This document shows, piece after piece, positions 34,335 through 43,129 of a stretch of DNA of 64,000 nucleotides. Source of the DNA: Methanocella sp. (GTDB taxonomy: Archaea; Halobacteriota; Methanocellia; Methanocellales; Methanocellaceae). The notes beneath the pieces are model-generated. The model was not told where the DNA came from and ran no database searches. It saw only the letters and a list, made by a program, of their open reading frames with translations. The translations under genes and the position numbers were made by a program. The stretch lies in NCBI RefSeq assembly GCF_035506375.1, contig NZ_DATJPM010000039.1:36245-100244 (forward strand), written 5' to 3'. The number at the start of each line of letters is the position of its first letter. Position 1 is the stretch's first letter.

Positions 34335-34985
34335 ATGCCCCGGAACGACTTCCTCGAGACCCTCATCGATGCTCTAAAATACGCATCGTCGAACATCTCG
34401 GCGCTCCTCGTGGGCGGCATCGTATTTCTGCTATCGGCCTTCATCGTAGGGCTCCCCTTCTTCCTGGGCTATATCACCCGCTGTATGCGCGAGACCATCA
34501 CGGGCAACGGAATCCTGCCAGAGTGGGACAATATCATGGACATGTTCTGGGTCGGGCTCCACATGGTCATCGTATTCCTGGCCTACGCCCTGGCCTACCT
34601 GGTCATCATATCGCTCATCGCCATACCCGTGTACATCTTCCGGCAGCTCAACATGCCGAACATGGTCCTGCTGAGCACGATCGTGCTCGTCCTGACCATG
34701 GCGATAGTGGCCGTGATCTTCTGCGTGGTATTCTTCGCCTCATGGGTACTTTTCGCGACCACCGGCAGCATCCGGGTAGCGCTGACGCCGGGCCGGGTGC
34801 AGAGCCTGATCTCGCGGAACCCGAACGGGTACGTGGTGGCGCTGCTCGCGTCCGTGGCCATCATCGCCATAGCCTCAGTGTCGGCCCTGCTTGTGGTGAT
34901 CATACCCTGGGTCGGGTTCGCCGCGTTCTCGTCACTCTCGTTCATATACTCGAAGTACTATCAGGCTAACCGGGGAATGGTATAA
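34335..34985 (+). CDS. DUF4013-like membrane protein
   Basis: 216 aa with about five hydrophobic segments and a charged N-terminus (MPRNDFLETLIDALKYASSN). The layout, with LLVGGIVFLLSAFIVGLPFFLGYITR and repeated Ile/Val-rich helices, matches from memory the DUF4013 family of archaeal membrane proteins of unknown role. Its stop overlaps the start of the precorrin-2 dehydrogenase gene (TAATG), so it is the first gene of the tetrapyrrole operon. Whether it acts in that pathway is unknown. Confidence 0.72.
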   Translation: MPRNDFLETLIDALKYASSNISALLVGGIVFLLSAFIVGLPFFLGYITRCMRETITGNGILPEWDNIMDMFWVGLHMVIVFLAYALAYLVIISLIAIPVYIFRQLNMPNMVLLSTIVLVLTMAIVAVIFCVVFFASWVLFATTGSIRVALTPGRVQSLISRNPNGYVVALLASVAIIAIASVSALLVVIIPWVGFAAFSSLSFIYSKYYQANRGMV

Positions 34986-35614
34986 TGGGCGAGTACCTGC
35001 CGCTATTTCTGGAATTTTCCTGTAAAAAGGTCGTCATCTTCGGCGGAGGGGCCGTGGGCGAGCGGAAGGCCAAGTACTTTTTACCGGCCGAAGTCGTGGT
35101 GGTCAGCCCCGGGTTCACGGAGTGCCTGGATGCCATGGGCGCCGACGGCATCGTGAGGCTGGAGCGGCGGGCCGTCCGGGAGGAGGATGTCGGGGGGCTG
35201 ATCGAGGGCGCCTTCCTCGTCGTGGCGGCGACGGGGAACAAGAGGCTCAACGACGCCATCGCCCGTGCGGCGGAGTCGGCGGGCATCCTGGCCAACAACG
35301 CCACGGGCGAGTCGTCTGCCATCGTGCCTTCGCTCCTGAAGAGAGGCGACGTGATGGTAGCGGTATCAACAGGCGGCCGCAGCCCGGCCTTATCCCGTTA
35401 CCTCCGGCTGAAGCTGGAGGCGGCGCTGGGCGGGGACCTGGAGCGGATGGCGAAGCTCCAGGAAAGAGTACGGGAGCAGCTTAAAAAAACCATTGAAGAC
35501 CAGAAGGGGCGGGAAGAGGTCCTCAGGACTATTTTAGACGACTCCGACGTGTGGGAGGCCTTAAAAGAAGAGGACAAGGCCTTCGAGCTCGCCATGAGGC
35601 ACGCCCGGCCATAG
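34985..35614 (+). CDS. precorrin-2 dehydrogenase / sirohydrochlorin ferrochelatase-type (Met8/CysG N-domain)
   Basis: 209 aa. FGGGAVGERKAKYFL is the NAD-binding turn. VVAATGNKRLNDAIA and NNATGESSAIVPSLLKRGDVMVAVST are CysG-N/Met8 signatures, the latter with the conserved catalytic loop. It oxidises precorrin-2 to sirohydrochlorin, the branch point to siroheme, heme by the archaeal route, and coenzyme F430. The precorrin-2-forming enzyme (sumT) is six genes downstream in the same run, so the operon covers the path to sirohydrochlorin. Confidence 0.9.
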   Translation: MGEYLPLFLEFSCKKVVIFGGGAVGERKAKYFLPAEVVVVSPGFTECLDAMGADGIVRLERRAVREEDVGGLIEGAFLVVAATGNKRLNDAIARAAESAGILANNATGESSAIVPSLLKRGDVMVAVSTGGRSPALSRYLRLKLEAALGGDLERMAKLQERVREQLKKTIEDQKGREEVLRTILDDSDVWEALKEEDKAFELAMRHARP

Positions 35615-35694
35615 AGGGAATTGCGCAAACTATAATTATTTTGTAGTCGTGCTAATATTGTATAAAAAAATGTTACTAAGTCTTAAGGGATAGC

Positions 35695-36945
35695 ATGACT
35701 TTCATAACGAGCGTGTCCATAAACCACCATAAGGCTCCCATAGAAGACATCGAGCGCGCCCGGTTCCGGGACGCGGACGCCACGCTCAAAAGGCTGAAGG
35801 CCGCGGGCGCCTCGGAGTCCATGGTCCTCCAGACATGTAACCGCGTAGAGCTTTACGCGGTATCGGAGGACTCCGGGCTGCTCAAAAAATTCGCCGCCGG
35901 GGAGGGCATGCCCCCCCTGGAGCACGCGTGCGGCGACGACGCGCTGCTGCATTTATTGCGCCTGGCCTGCGGCCTGGACTCCATGGTCATCGGGGAAGAC
36001 CAGATCCTGGGCCAGCTCAAGTCGGCATACCTTATATCGGAAAATAGCGGCTGCATGGGCGGCATCCTGTCCACGGCCGTCCTCGGGGCCATCGACGCGG
36101 GCCGGCGCGCCCGCCTGGAGACCCGGATAAATAGGGGCTCCGTATCCATCGGCTCGGCGGCCGTCGAGCTGGCCGAGTCACTGCTGGGAGACCTGAAGGA
36201 CAAGTCCATCCTGGTCGTGGGCGCGGGGGAGATGGGCACGCTCGTGGCCAACGGCCTCGCCGACAAGAATCTAAAGGGGATTTACGTGGCGAATCGCACG
36301 TTCGAGCAGGCCCAGAGGCTGGCCGCCAGCCTGGGCGGCACGGCGGTCAGGCTCGACGACATCTGCAATCACATTACAACCGCAGACGTCATCATCTGCG
36401 CCACAGCGGCGCCCCACCTCATTATCACGAAGAAGATGGTGGAGGCCCGCATACGCGACCGGCCGCTCATCATCATCGACATCACCAACCCCAGGAACGT
36501 CGAGGAGACCGTGTCCCGGGTGCCCGGAGTCGTCCTGTACAACATCGACGGCCTCCGCAAAATAAACGAGGCCAACCTGGAGCGCCGCAGGGCGGAGGTC
36601 GCCCCGGTCGAGCGCATCATTCAGGAGGAGCTGGGCCGAATAAAGAAGGCGTATAACCGCCAGCGCGCAGACCACGTCATCGGCGACCTTTATCTGCAGG
36701 CGGACAGCCTCCGGCTCGCGGAACTGGACCGGGCGGTAAATCGTTTATCCTCTCACGGGGGCCTGAACGAGGCCCAGAAGGACATCCTGTACGAGTTTTC
36801 CCGCTCCCTGACGGGCAAGATCCTGGCGGTGCCCGCCCGGCGGCTCCGGCTGGCGGCGGAGAGGGGCGACGACGAATATATAAGGACAGCGAGAGTACTT
36901 TTCGACCTGGAGGAACACGATGAGCTACCCGGTCACAAGGCCTAG
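35695..36945 (+). CDS. hemA: glutamyl-tRNA reductase
   Basis: 416 aa. TCNRVELYAV holds the catalytic Cys that forms the thioester with glutamate. GSAAVELAESLLGDLKDKSILVVGAG contains the NADPH domain entry, and a C-terminal dimerisation helix is rich in Arg/Leu. It reduces glutamyl-tRNA to glutamate-1-semialdehyde, the first committed step of C5 tetrapyrrole synthesis. An AT-rich 80-nt gap with a TATA-like stretch precedes it, so an internal promoter is possible. The end overlaps hemB by 26 nt. Confidence 0.97.
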   Translation: MTFITSVSINHHKAPIEDIERARFRDADATLKRLKAAGASESMVLQTCNRVELYAVSEDSGLLKKFAAGEGMPPLEHACGDDALLHLLRLACGLDSMVIGEDQILGQLKSAYLISENSGCMGGILSTAVLGAIDAGRRARLETRINRGSVSIGSAAVELAESLLGDLKDKSILVVGAGEMGTLVANGLADKNLKGIYVANRTFEQAQRLAASLGGTAVRLDDICNHITTADVIICATAAPHLIITKKMVEARIRDRPLIIIDITNPRNVEETVSRVPGVVLYNIDGLRKINEANLERRRAEVAPVERIIQEELGRIKKAYNRQRADHVIGDLYLQADSLRLAELDRAVNRLSSHGGLNEAQKDILYEFSRSLTGKILAVPARRLRLAAERGDDEYIRTARVLFDLEEHDELPGHKA

Positions 36946-37891
36946 GCGGCTGCGTAAGAACAGGCTTATAAGGGACCTCGCCGCGGAAGCCTCGTTCAGC
37001 GCCCGCGACCTCATATGCCCTGTCTTCATCGACGAGACGGCGAAGAAGCGGGCGCCGATAAAGTCGATGCCGGGCGTAGAGAGGCTCCCGATCGCTGACG
37101 TCGAGGAAGAGGCCGATGCCCTTGAGGCGCTGGGCATCCCGGCGATCTTGTTATTCGGAATCCCCGGCCACAAGGACGAGACCGGGAGCTGCGCTTTCGA
37201 GAGCGGCAACGTCATCGAGACGGCCGTGAAGCGCCTGAAAAAGAAACGCCGGGACCTGCTGGTCATTACGGACGTGTGCCTCTGCGAATACACCACGCAC
37301 GGCCACTGCGGGCCCGTCAAGGGCGGGACTGTGGATAACGACGCCACGCTCGATATCATAGCGAAAGTCGCGGTCAGCCACGCCCGGGCGGGCGCCGACA
37401 TCGTGGCCCCCTCGGGCATGATGGACGGGATGGTGCACGCCATACGGAGCGAGCTGGACTTCACCGGCTTCAAAGATACGATAATAATGTCCTACGCGGC
37501 CAAGTACGCGTCCGCAATGTACGGGCCCTTCCGGGAGGCCGCCGATTCGGGCTTCACCGGCTTCGACCGCGCCTCATACCAGATGGACTATCGCAACGGC
37601 GACGAGGCCCTGCGCGAGGTGGCGATGGACCTGGAGGAGGGCGCCGACATCGTCATGGTCAAGCCCGCTCTCTCCTATCTGGACATCGTCTATCGCGTCA
37701 AGCGCGAGTTCGGCGTGCCCGTGGCCGCCTACAGCGTGAGCGGCGAGTACGCCATGGTAAAAGCCGCTGCCGCTAATGGCTGGCTGGACGAAAAGAAGGC
37801 GGCCGTTGAGATGCTGACATCCATGAAGCGGGCCGGCGCGGACATGCTCATAACGTATTTTGCTAAAGACGTCGCAACGCTATTAAAGTGA
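36920..37891 (+). CDS. hemB: porphobilinogen synthase (5-aminolevulinate dehydratase)
   Basis: 323 aa. The zinc-binding signature DVCLCEYTTHGHCG carries the three Cys of Zn-type enzymes. The Schiff-base lysines are in MSYAAKYASAMYGPF and VMVKPALSYLD. It condenses two aminolevulinates to porphobilinogen. The start lies within the last codons of hemA, and hemL follows after five bases, so translation is coupled. Confidence 0.97.
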   Translation: MSYPVTRPRRLRKNRLIRDLAAEASFSARDLICPVFIDETAKKRAPIKSMPGVERLPIADVEEEADALEALGIPAILLFGIPGHKDETGSCAFESGNVIETAVKRLKKKRRDLLVITDVCLCEYTTHGHCGPVKGGTVDNDATLDIIAKVAVSHARAGADIVAPSGMMDGMVHAIRSELDFTGFKDTIIMSYAAKYASAMYGPFREAADSGFTGFDRASYQMDYRNGDEALREVAMDLEEGADIVMVKPALSYLDIVYRVKREFGVPVAAYSVSGEYAMVKAAAANGWLDEKKAAVEMLTSMKRAGADMLITYFAKDVATLLK

Positions 37892-37896
37892 GGTTT

Positions 37897-39171
37897 ATGA
37901 AGCTCGATACTTCCAGGGCGCTTTTTGAGGAAGCGTTACAGGTCATGCCCGGGGGCGTCTCCAGCCCCGTTCGGGCCGCGAAGCCGTTCCCGTTCTACAC
38001 GAAGTCGGCGAAGGGATGCCGGCTGACGGACGCCGACGGCAACGATTACCTTGATTTCTGCATGGGCTACGGCCCGCTCATTTTAGGCCACCAGCCTCCT
38101 GCGATCAAAGAGGCCATCCAGAAGCAGCTCGACGCGGGCTGGCTTTACGGTACCCCTTGCGAGCTCGAGGTACGCTTCGCCCAAAAGATAATGAATTATA
38201 TGCCAGGCATGCAGATGATGCGGTTCGTAAGCACCGGCAGCGAGGCGACCATGAGCGCCATCCGGGCCGCCCGGGGCTACACGGGCAAGGATAAGGTCAT
38301 CAAAATAGAGGGAGGGTTCCATGGCGCCCACGACGGCGTTCTGGTGAAGGCCGGGTCGGGGGCGGCCACCATGGGCGTGCCGGATTCTCTGGGCGTCCCG
38401 AAGGACTTCACGAAGCACACCTTACAGGTGCCATTCAACGATGTCCACGCCATGGAGGCGGCGCTGGAGACAAATAAGGATGAGGTGGCCTGCGTCATAA
38501 TGGAGCCGATCATGTGCAACATGGGCCCTATCCTCCCGAAGGAAGGGTACCTCCGGGCAGTGCGCAACCTCACCCGGGAGTACGGCGCCGTCTTAATTTT
38601 CGACGAGGTCGTGACGGGCTTCCGCATCGGCATGTTCGGGGCCCAGGGCTACTTCGGCGTCGAGCCGGACATGACCACGCTGGGCAAGATCGCCGGCGGC
38701 GGCCTGCCAATCGGTATCTTCGGCGGCAAAAAAGAGATCATGGAAACGGTCGCCCCGCAGGGCGGCGTATACCAGGCCGGCACCTTCAACGGCAACCCGC
38801 TGTCCCTTGCGGCGGGCATGGCGACGCTCGAGTACTGCGACAAGAACCGGGTGCACCTCAAGCTCAACGAGGACGGCGAGGCCCTCCGGCAGGCGCTGAC
38901 AGAATTATTAAAGCGGATGAAGCTGGACTACTCGGTCTCGGGCACGGCCTCCATGTTCCAGGTATTCTTCGGCGGGAAGCCCGAGAACTACCGGGAGGCG
39001 CTGCTCTGCGATAAGGAGCTATACAGCAAATTCTGGTCGCACATGCTGGAGGGCGGCGTCTTCCTGCCGCCCTCCCAGTTCGAGACGTGCTTCCTCTCCA
39101 CGGCCCACGAGAAGCGGGACTTCGAGAACCTCCTCAGAGCGTTCATCAAGTCCTGCGGAGCGCTGAAATGA
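37897..39171 (+). CDS. hemL: glutamate-1-semialdehyde 2,1-aminomutase
   Basis: 424 aa from ATG 37897 (GTG 37888 overlaps the hemB stop and is less likely). PLP enzyme of the aminotransferase III class: STGSEATMSAIRAARG, GGFHGAHDG, IFDEVVTGFR and TLGKIAGGGLPIG with the PLP-binding Lys. It converts glutamate-1-semialdehyde to 5-aminolevulinate. Although hemL acts before hemB in the pathway, it follows it in gene order here. The stop overlaps hemC (ATGA). Confidence 0.97.
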   Translation: MKLDTSRALFEEALQVMPGGVSSPVRAAKPFPFYTKSAKGCRLTDADGNDYLDFCMGYGPLILGHQPPAIKEAIQKQLDAGWLYGTPCELEVRFAQKIMNYMPGMQMMRFVSTGSEATMSAIRAARGYTGKDKVIKIEGGFHGAHDGVLVKAGSGAATMGVPDSLGVPKDFTKHTLQVPFNDVHAMEAALETNKDEVACVIMEPIMCNMGPILPKEGYLRAVRNLTREYGAVLIFDEVVTGFRIGMFGAQGYFGVEPDMTTLGKIAGGGLPIGIFGGKKEIMETVAPQGGVYQAGTFNGNPLSLAAGMATLEYCDKNRVHLKLNEDGEALRQALTELLKRMKLDYSVSGTASMFQVFFGGKPENYREALLCDKELYSKFWSHMLEGGVFLPPSQFETCFLSTAHEKRDFENLLRAFIKSCGALK

Positions 39172-40085
39172 AGGTGGGGACCCGGGGCAGTAAGCTCGCC
39201 CTGGCGCAGGCCCGTAAGGTCTGCGGACTGCTCGCCGAAAAGGGCGTGGCCGCGAGCCCCGTCGTCATCAGGACATCGGGCGACGTCCACGCGAGCGAGC
39301 CCCTGCACGCCATGAAGGGCGTCGGCGCCTTCGTCCGGGAGATCGACGACCGGCTCCTGGCCGGCGACCTCGACGTCGCCGTGCACAGCCTCAAGGACGT
39401 GCCCACGAAGCGGCCAGCGGGGCTGGCGACGGCTGCTACGCTCAAGCGCGAGTCCGCCCTGGACGTGGCCGTAACGCGGGACGGCGAAAGGCTGGCCGAA
39501 CTAAAGGACGGCGCGGTCGTCGGGACATCGAGCACCCGCCGCATGGCGCTCATAAAAAAATATTACCCCGGCCTGCTGACGAAGAACATCCGGGGCAACG
39601 TGGACACGCGGCTGAGGAAATTACGCGAGGGAGAGTACGACGCCATCCTTCTGGCCGAGGCGGGCCTGTTACGGATGGGCATGGATATCGAGGCCGAGCG
39701 GCTGGACCCTTACGAGTTCGTGCCCTCGGCGAACCAGGGCGTCATCGCCGTCGTGGCCAGGCCCGGGACGGCCGCCTTTGACGCGGTTTCGGCGCTCAGC
39801 GACCCCGACACCTGGCTGGAGACGGGCGTGGAGCGCGCCATCGCCTCTGCCCTGGACGGCGGGTGCGTGGCGCCCATGGGCGCGTACGCACGTCGTACAG
39901 GCGAATTCCTTGACGTGGTCGCCGAGGTGCTGTCCCTGGACGGCCGAAGGCATGCCCGGGTCCGCAAGGCGATACCTGTAAAAGGCCATGAGGCCCACGC
40001 GCTCAGGCTGGCCGAAGAGCTGGCCGCCTGCGGCGGAAGAGCGCTGGTCGACGAGGCAAAGCGGGAGTTACGATGCGATGATTGA
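39168..40085 (+). CDS. hemC: hydroxymethylbilane synthase (porphobilinogen deaminase)
   Basis: 305 aa. It starts MKVGTRGSKLALAQA. HSLKDVPT and GTSSTRRMA supply the substrate- and cofactor-binding Lys and Arg, and DGGCVAPMGAYA the Cys that carries the dipyrromethane cofactor. It polymerises four porphobilinogens into hydroxymethylbilane. The ATG overlaps the hemL stop by four bases, and the gene overlaps sumT by 8 nt at its end. Confidence 0.97.
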   Translation: MKVGTRGSKLALAQARKVCGLLAEKGVAASPVVIRTSGDVHASEPLHAMKGVGAFVREIDDRLLAGDLDVAVHSLKDVPTKRPAGLATAATLKRESALDVAVTRDGERLAELKDGAVVGTSSTRRMALIKKYYPGLLTKNIRGNVDTRLRKLREGEYDAILLAEAGLLRMGMDIEAERLDPYEFVPSANQGVIAVVARPGTAAFDAVSALSDPDTWLETGVERAIASALDGGCVAPMGAYARRTGEFLDVVAEVLSLDGRRHARVRKAIPVKGHEAHALRLAEELAACGGRALVDEAKRELRCDD

Positions 40086-40818
40086 GAAAGGCAAGGTGTA
40101 CTTGGTCGGGGCGGGGCCTGGCGACCCGGAGCTTTTAACGCGAAAGGCGGAGCGCCTCATTAAAGAGGCGGACGTCATCCTTTACGACGCCCTCGTGGGC
40201 GAAGGCATAAAAGAGCTGTTCCCGCAGGGCGTGAAGCTCGTGGACGTGGGTAAGCGCGCCGACGATCATACATTCCCGCAGGACGAGATCAACCGGATGC
40301 TCGTAGAGACCGCCCTAAAATATAAAAACGTGGTCCGGCTCAAGGGCGGCGACCCTTACGTATTCGGCCGTGGCGGGGAGGAGGCCGAAGCCCTGAGAAA
40401 GGCCGGGATCGAGGTCGAGGCGGTGCCGGGCATCACGTCGGCCATCGCCGTGCCGGAGCACGCGGGCATACCTGTAACGCACAGAGGCTGCGCCTCGGCG
40501 GTGACGCTCATCACGGGCCACGAGGATCCGACGAAGGGGGAGTCGGCTTTGAATTTTAAGGCGCTGGCGCAGATGCGGGGCACTATCGTCATCCTCATGG
40601 GCGTGAGCCGGCTGAAGGATAACGTCGAGGCGCTGCTCGCCGGCGGCAGGCCCCGGGACACGCCGGTGGCCGTCATCGAGCGGGGGACGACTGAAAAAGA
40701 GAGGATCACCGCGGGGACGCTGGGCAACATCGTGGGCCTGGCCGAATTAAGAGGCGTGCGCCCGCCGGCTATCATCGTCATCGGCGAGGTCGTCCGGCTC
40801 AGGAGCATACTCAAATGA
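40078..40818 (+). CDS. sumT: uroporphyrinogen-III C-methyltransferase
   Basis: 246 aa from ATG 40078. VGAGPGDPELLTRKA, RLKGGDPYVFGRGGEE and PVTHRGCAS are the hallmark motifs of SUMT/CobA. It adds two methyl groups from SAM to uroporphyrinogen III to give precorrin-2. The reading frame open upstream of 40078 is a shadow of hemC. Its product is the substrate of the dehydrogenase encoded at the start of the operon. The stop overlaps hemD by four bases. Confidence 0.96.
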   Translation: MIEKGKVYLVGAGPGDPELLTRKAERLIKEADVILYDALVGEGIKELFPQGVKLVDVGKRADDHTFPQDEINRMLVETALKYKNVVRLKGGDPYVFGRGGEEAEALRKAGIEVEAVPGITSAIAVPEHAGIPVTHRGCASAVTLITGHEDPTKGESALNFKALAQMRGTIVILMGVSRLKDNVEALLAGGRPRDTPVAVIERGTTEKERITAGTLGNIVGLAELRGVRPPAIIVIGEVVRLRSILK

Positions 40819-41582
40819 AGCGGGTGGCAGTCACCCGCCCGGCGAAGTTCCTGCCGGCGGCGGCGGAGTACCTGCGCTTGAAGGGCATGGAGGCCGTGCC
40901 CGTCCCCATGATGGAGCTGGTACCCAGGAAGGACGGCGACATCGACGCCTTTCTGGAGCGGCTCAGCGCCGGCCAGGTGGACGTCATGGTCCTCACCAGC
41001 CAGAACGGCTTTTTGTTCCTTCTGGAGCGGCTCGGCGACGACGTGGAGCACTTTTTGGGCCTCATCGACGGCGTCAGGGTGCTGGCCATCGGCCCGAAGA
41101 CGAAGAAGGCGCTTGAGGAGCACGCCATATGGGCGAGTCTGGTGCCCTCCACGTATTCGAGCGAGGGCATCGTCAAAGAGTTCTCGTTCCCGAGGAAGCA
41201 CGTGGAAGTCCTCCGCAGCGACCACGGCAACCCGGCCCTCATAAAAGGCCTGGAAGACGGCGGGGCCGTCGTGCACGAGACCGTTCTCTACGATATCGTG
41301 CCTCTGGACGGCGAGGAGCAGGAGGCCTTCGTGCGCGAAGTGCTCGCTGGCCGCATCGACGCCTTCACCTTTACGAGCACCATGACGGCGAAAAGTCTTT
41401 TCCTCAAGGCGCAGTCCATGGGCGTTTTAAGCGAGCTGAAGCGGGCCATCAACGCGAAAAAAGTGGCAGTCATCGGGAACCCGACGGCGCAGTACCTTGC
41501 CGGGAACGGCATCCGGGTCGACGTGGTGCCCGAGAGGTTCACCTTCGAGGACATGATCGACGCGCTGGCGAAAGCGCTTTAA
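40815..41582 (+). CDS. hemD: uroporphyrinogen-III synthase
   Basis: 255 aa, two-lobed HemD fold. VMVLTSQNGFLFLLERL and ILR-like VLRSDHGNPALIKGLE mark the first half. FTFTSTMTAKSLF with VAVIGNPTAQYLAGNGI is the usual C-terminal pattern. HemD sequences are poorly conserved, so context is the stronger argument: it closes the hemC-sumT-hemD run by an ATGA overlap. It cyclises hydroxymethylbilane with inversion of ring D. Confidence 0.93.
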   Translation: MKRVAVTRPAKFLPAAAEYLRLKGMEAVPVPMMELVPRKDGDIDAFLERLSAGQVDVMVLTSQNGFLFLLERLGDDVEHFLGLIDGVRVLAIGPKTKKALEEHAIWASLVPSTYSSEGIVKEFSFPRKHVEVLRSDHGNPALIKGLEDGGAVVHETVLYDIVPLDGEEQEAFVREVLAGRIDAFTFTSTMTAKSLFLKAQSMGVLSELKRAINAKKVAVIGNPTAQYLAGNGIRVDVVPERFTFEDMIDALAKAL

Positions 41583-41622
41583 AGCCATCGTGGCATAATC
41601 TTCCTTTTACTGAGGTCTTATC

Positions 41623-42162
41623 ATGGTATATTGCTCTAAATGTGGGGCCGAGATGCCCGAGGGCGCGGGCTTTTGCCCGAAATGCGGCGCACCCGCAGGC
41701 ATGGAAAAGGATACGGGAATGTACATGGACCGGCACGCGTGGCGCCGGATGCGGCGTGAAATGCGCGCCACGGGCTCCGGGTGGTACTGGTCCCCGGAAT
41801 ACCGCCTGCTGCGGGCCGTCATGGCCGGACTGTTCATCGTCCTGCTGGGCGGGCTTTTGCTCATGTGCGCGTGGGAGGTCACGCCCCTGGTGACCTGGGC
41901 CAACTTCTGGGCCTACCTGCTATTGGGCGCAGGCGCCCTGATCCTCATCCAGTACCTGCTGGGCTTCCTGATACCGGGCCGGACTTATCACGGCATCGGC
42001 GCCCTGGTAGTCGGGGTACTCTTTATGGCGCTGGGCGCCGCAGGGCTGTCTGCGTTCTACGTCAGCTGGGCGAAGCCCCTCTGGCCGCTCATCATCGTGG
42101 CCGGCGGAGTGCTCGTCATCGCCGTGGCCGTAGCCGTATTCCTTGGAACAAATAAAGCCTAA
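41623..42162 (+). CDS. zinc-ribbon membrane protein
   Basis: 179 aa. The N-terminal zinc ribbon MVYCSKCGAEMPEGAGFCPKCG is of the double-CxxC type common in archaeal membrane proteins. It is followed by a basic linker and four hydrophobic helices (about residues 65-175). It lies 40 nt beyond hemD and may be read from the same transcript, but nothing ties it to tetrapyrroles. No family function is known to me. Confidence 0.78.
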   Translation: MVYCSKCGAEMPEGAGFCPKCGAPAGMEKDTGMYMDRHAWRRMRREMRATGSGWYWSPEYRLLRAVMAGLFIVLLGGLLLMCAWEVTPLVTWANFWAYLLLGAGALILIQYLLGFLIPGRTYHGIGALVVGVLFMALGAAGLSAFYVSWAKPLWPLIIVAGGVLVIAVAVAVFLGTNKA

Positions 42163-42257
42163 ATAGTTGCTTTTAAACTTATTTTTTCGGCCATATCAAA
42201 CAAATTTATTTAAACCCCCGGCGCTTACTATCAGCTTAAACAAGCAGGGCGGGGTCA

Positions 42258-43025
42258 ATGGCTATCAAGGGCTTTGGAAGGCCGGACGTGGAAAAGCTGA
42301 AGGAGAAGGGCGACGTCGAGGGACTGATCGATGCCTTGAACTATAAAAAGGACAGCACCGTCAGGTCAGAGGCGGCCCTGGCGATGGGCGATATTTTTGA
42401 CGGCCGGGTGGTGGTCGCTTTGGGCAGGGCCCTCGACGACGAGGACTCCCGGGTGCGGCTGGACGTTGTGCACGCGCTCGGAAGAGTAAAAGACCCCCGC
42501 TCCATGGACGTGCTCTCCGCAGCATTAAATGACCCGGACCCCGGCATACGCGCCCTCGCCAAGAAAATGCTGATCAGCCACGTCCACAGCCTGAAGGTCG
42601 AGCCCGACATCGACGGGCTGATAAAGGCGGCCTACAGCATCGACGACTCCATCCGCCTGAACGCGGTCGCGGCGCTGGGCGAGGTCGGCGACGAGCGGGC
42701 GTCCGCGGTGCTCGTGGCCATTTGCCTCAATGATATTTACTACCCGGTCCGCTTTGAGGCCGCAGAATCGCTGAAGCGGACGGGCGATAGGCGGTCGGCA
42801 GGCCTTCTATCGGACGCTTTGCGGGATAAGGATCCCGCCGTCCGGCTCCATGCGGCGGAAGCGCTGGGCAAGCTCGGCGACCGCCGGGCGATGGGCGCGC
42901 TATCCGCGGCCCTGGAGGACGGCGACGAGGCCGTCAGGAAAGAGGCACTGGCCTCGTTGAGCAGAATCGGCGACCCGGGCGTCATGAACACGATCGTGGC
43001 CGCCATGAAGCGGAAAATGCTCTAG
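42258..43025 (+). CDS. HEAT-repeat (PBS lyase type) protein
   Basis: 255 aa made of about seven 31-residue helical repeats, each with the pattern AAEALGKLGDRRA or similar (VVHALGRVKDPRS, AVAALGEVGDERA, AAESLKRTGDRRS). Such solenoids bind partner proteins; phycobilisome lyases share the repeat but no phycobilin system is implied. Its TAG stop shares CTAG with the stop codon of the oppositely oriented rubredoxin gene, so the two genes overlap by four bases. Confidence 0.9.
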   Translation: MAIKGFGRPDVEKLKEKGDVEGLIDALNYKKDSTVRSEAALAMGDIFDGRVVVALGRALDDEDSRVRLDVVHALGRVKDPRSMDVLSAALNDPDPGIRALAKKMLISHVHSLKVEPDIDGLIKAAYSIDDSIRLNAVAALGEVGDERASAVLVAICLNDIYYPVRFEAAESLKRTGDRRSAGLLSDALRDKDPAVRLHAAEALGKLGDRRAMGALSAALEDGDEAVRKEALASLSRIGDPGVMNTIVAAMKRKML

Positions 43026-43129
43026 GGTACCTTTTCGAACTCCGACTTCGGGGCCCCGCAGAGCGGGCACTCCTCGGGCGGCTCCTCTCCCTCGTGAATG
43101 TAGCCGCACACCTTGCACATCCACTTCAT
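43022..43129 (-). CDS. small rubredoxin-like protein, 35 aa
   Basis: The 35-codon gene is bounded by GGAGG six bases before its ATG. It encodes CKVCGY and CPLCGAPKSEF, the two iron-binding CxxC pairs of a rubredoxin domain, with only 12 residues between the pairs. This is the short form found at the C-terminus of rubrerythrins. The ATG overlaps the stop of fprA (ATGA), so the two are translationally coupled. It is a good candidate electron donor or partner of the flavodiiron protein. Confidence 0.88.
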   Translation of the reverse strand: MKWMCKVCGYIHEGEEPPEECPLCGAPKSEFEKVP

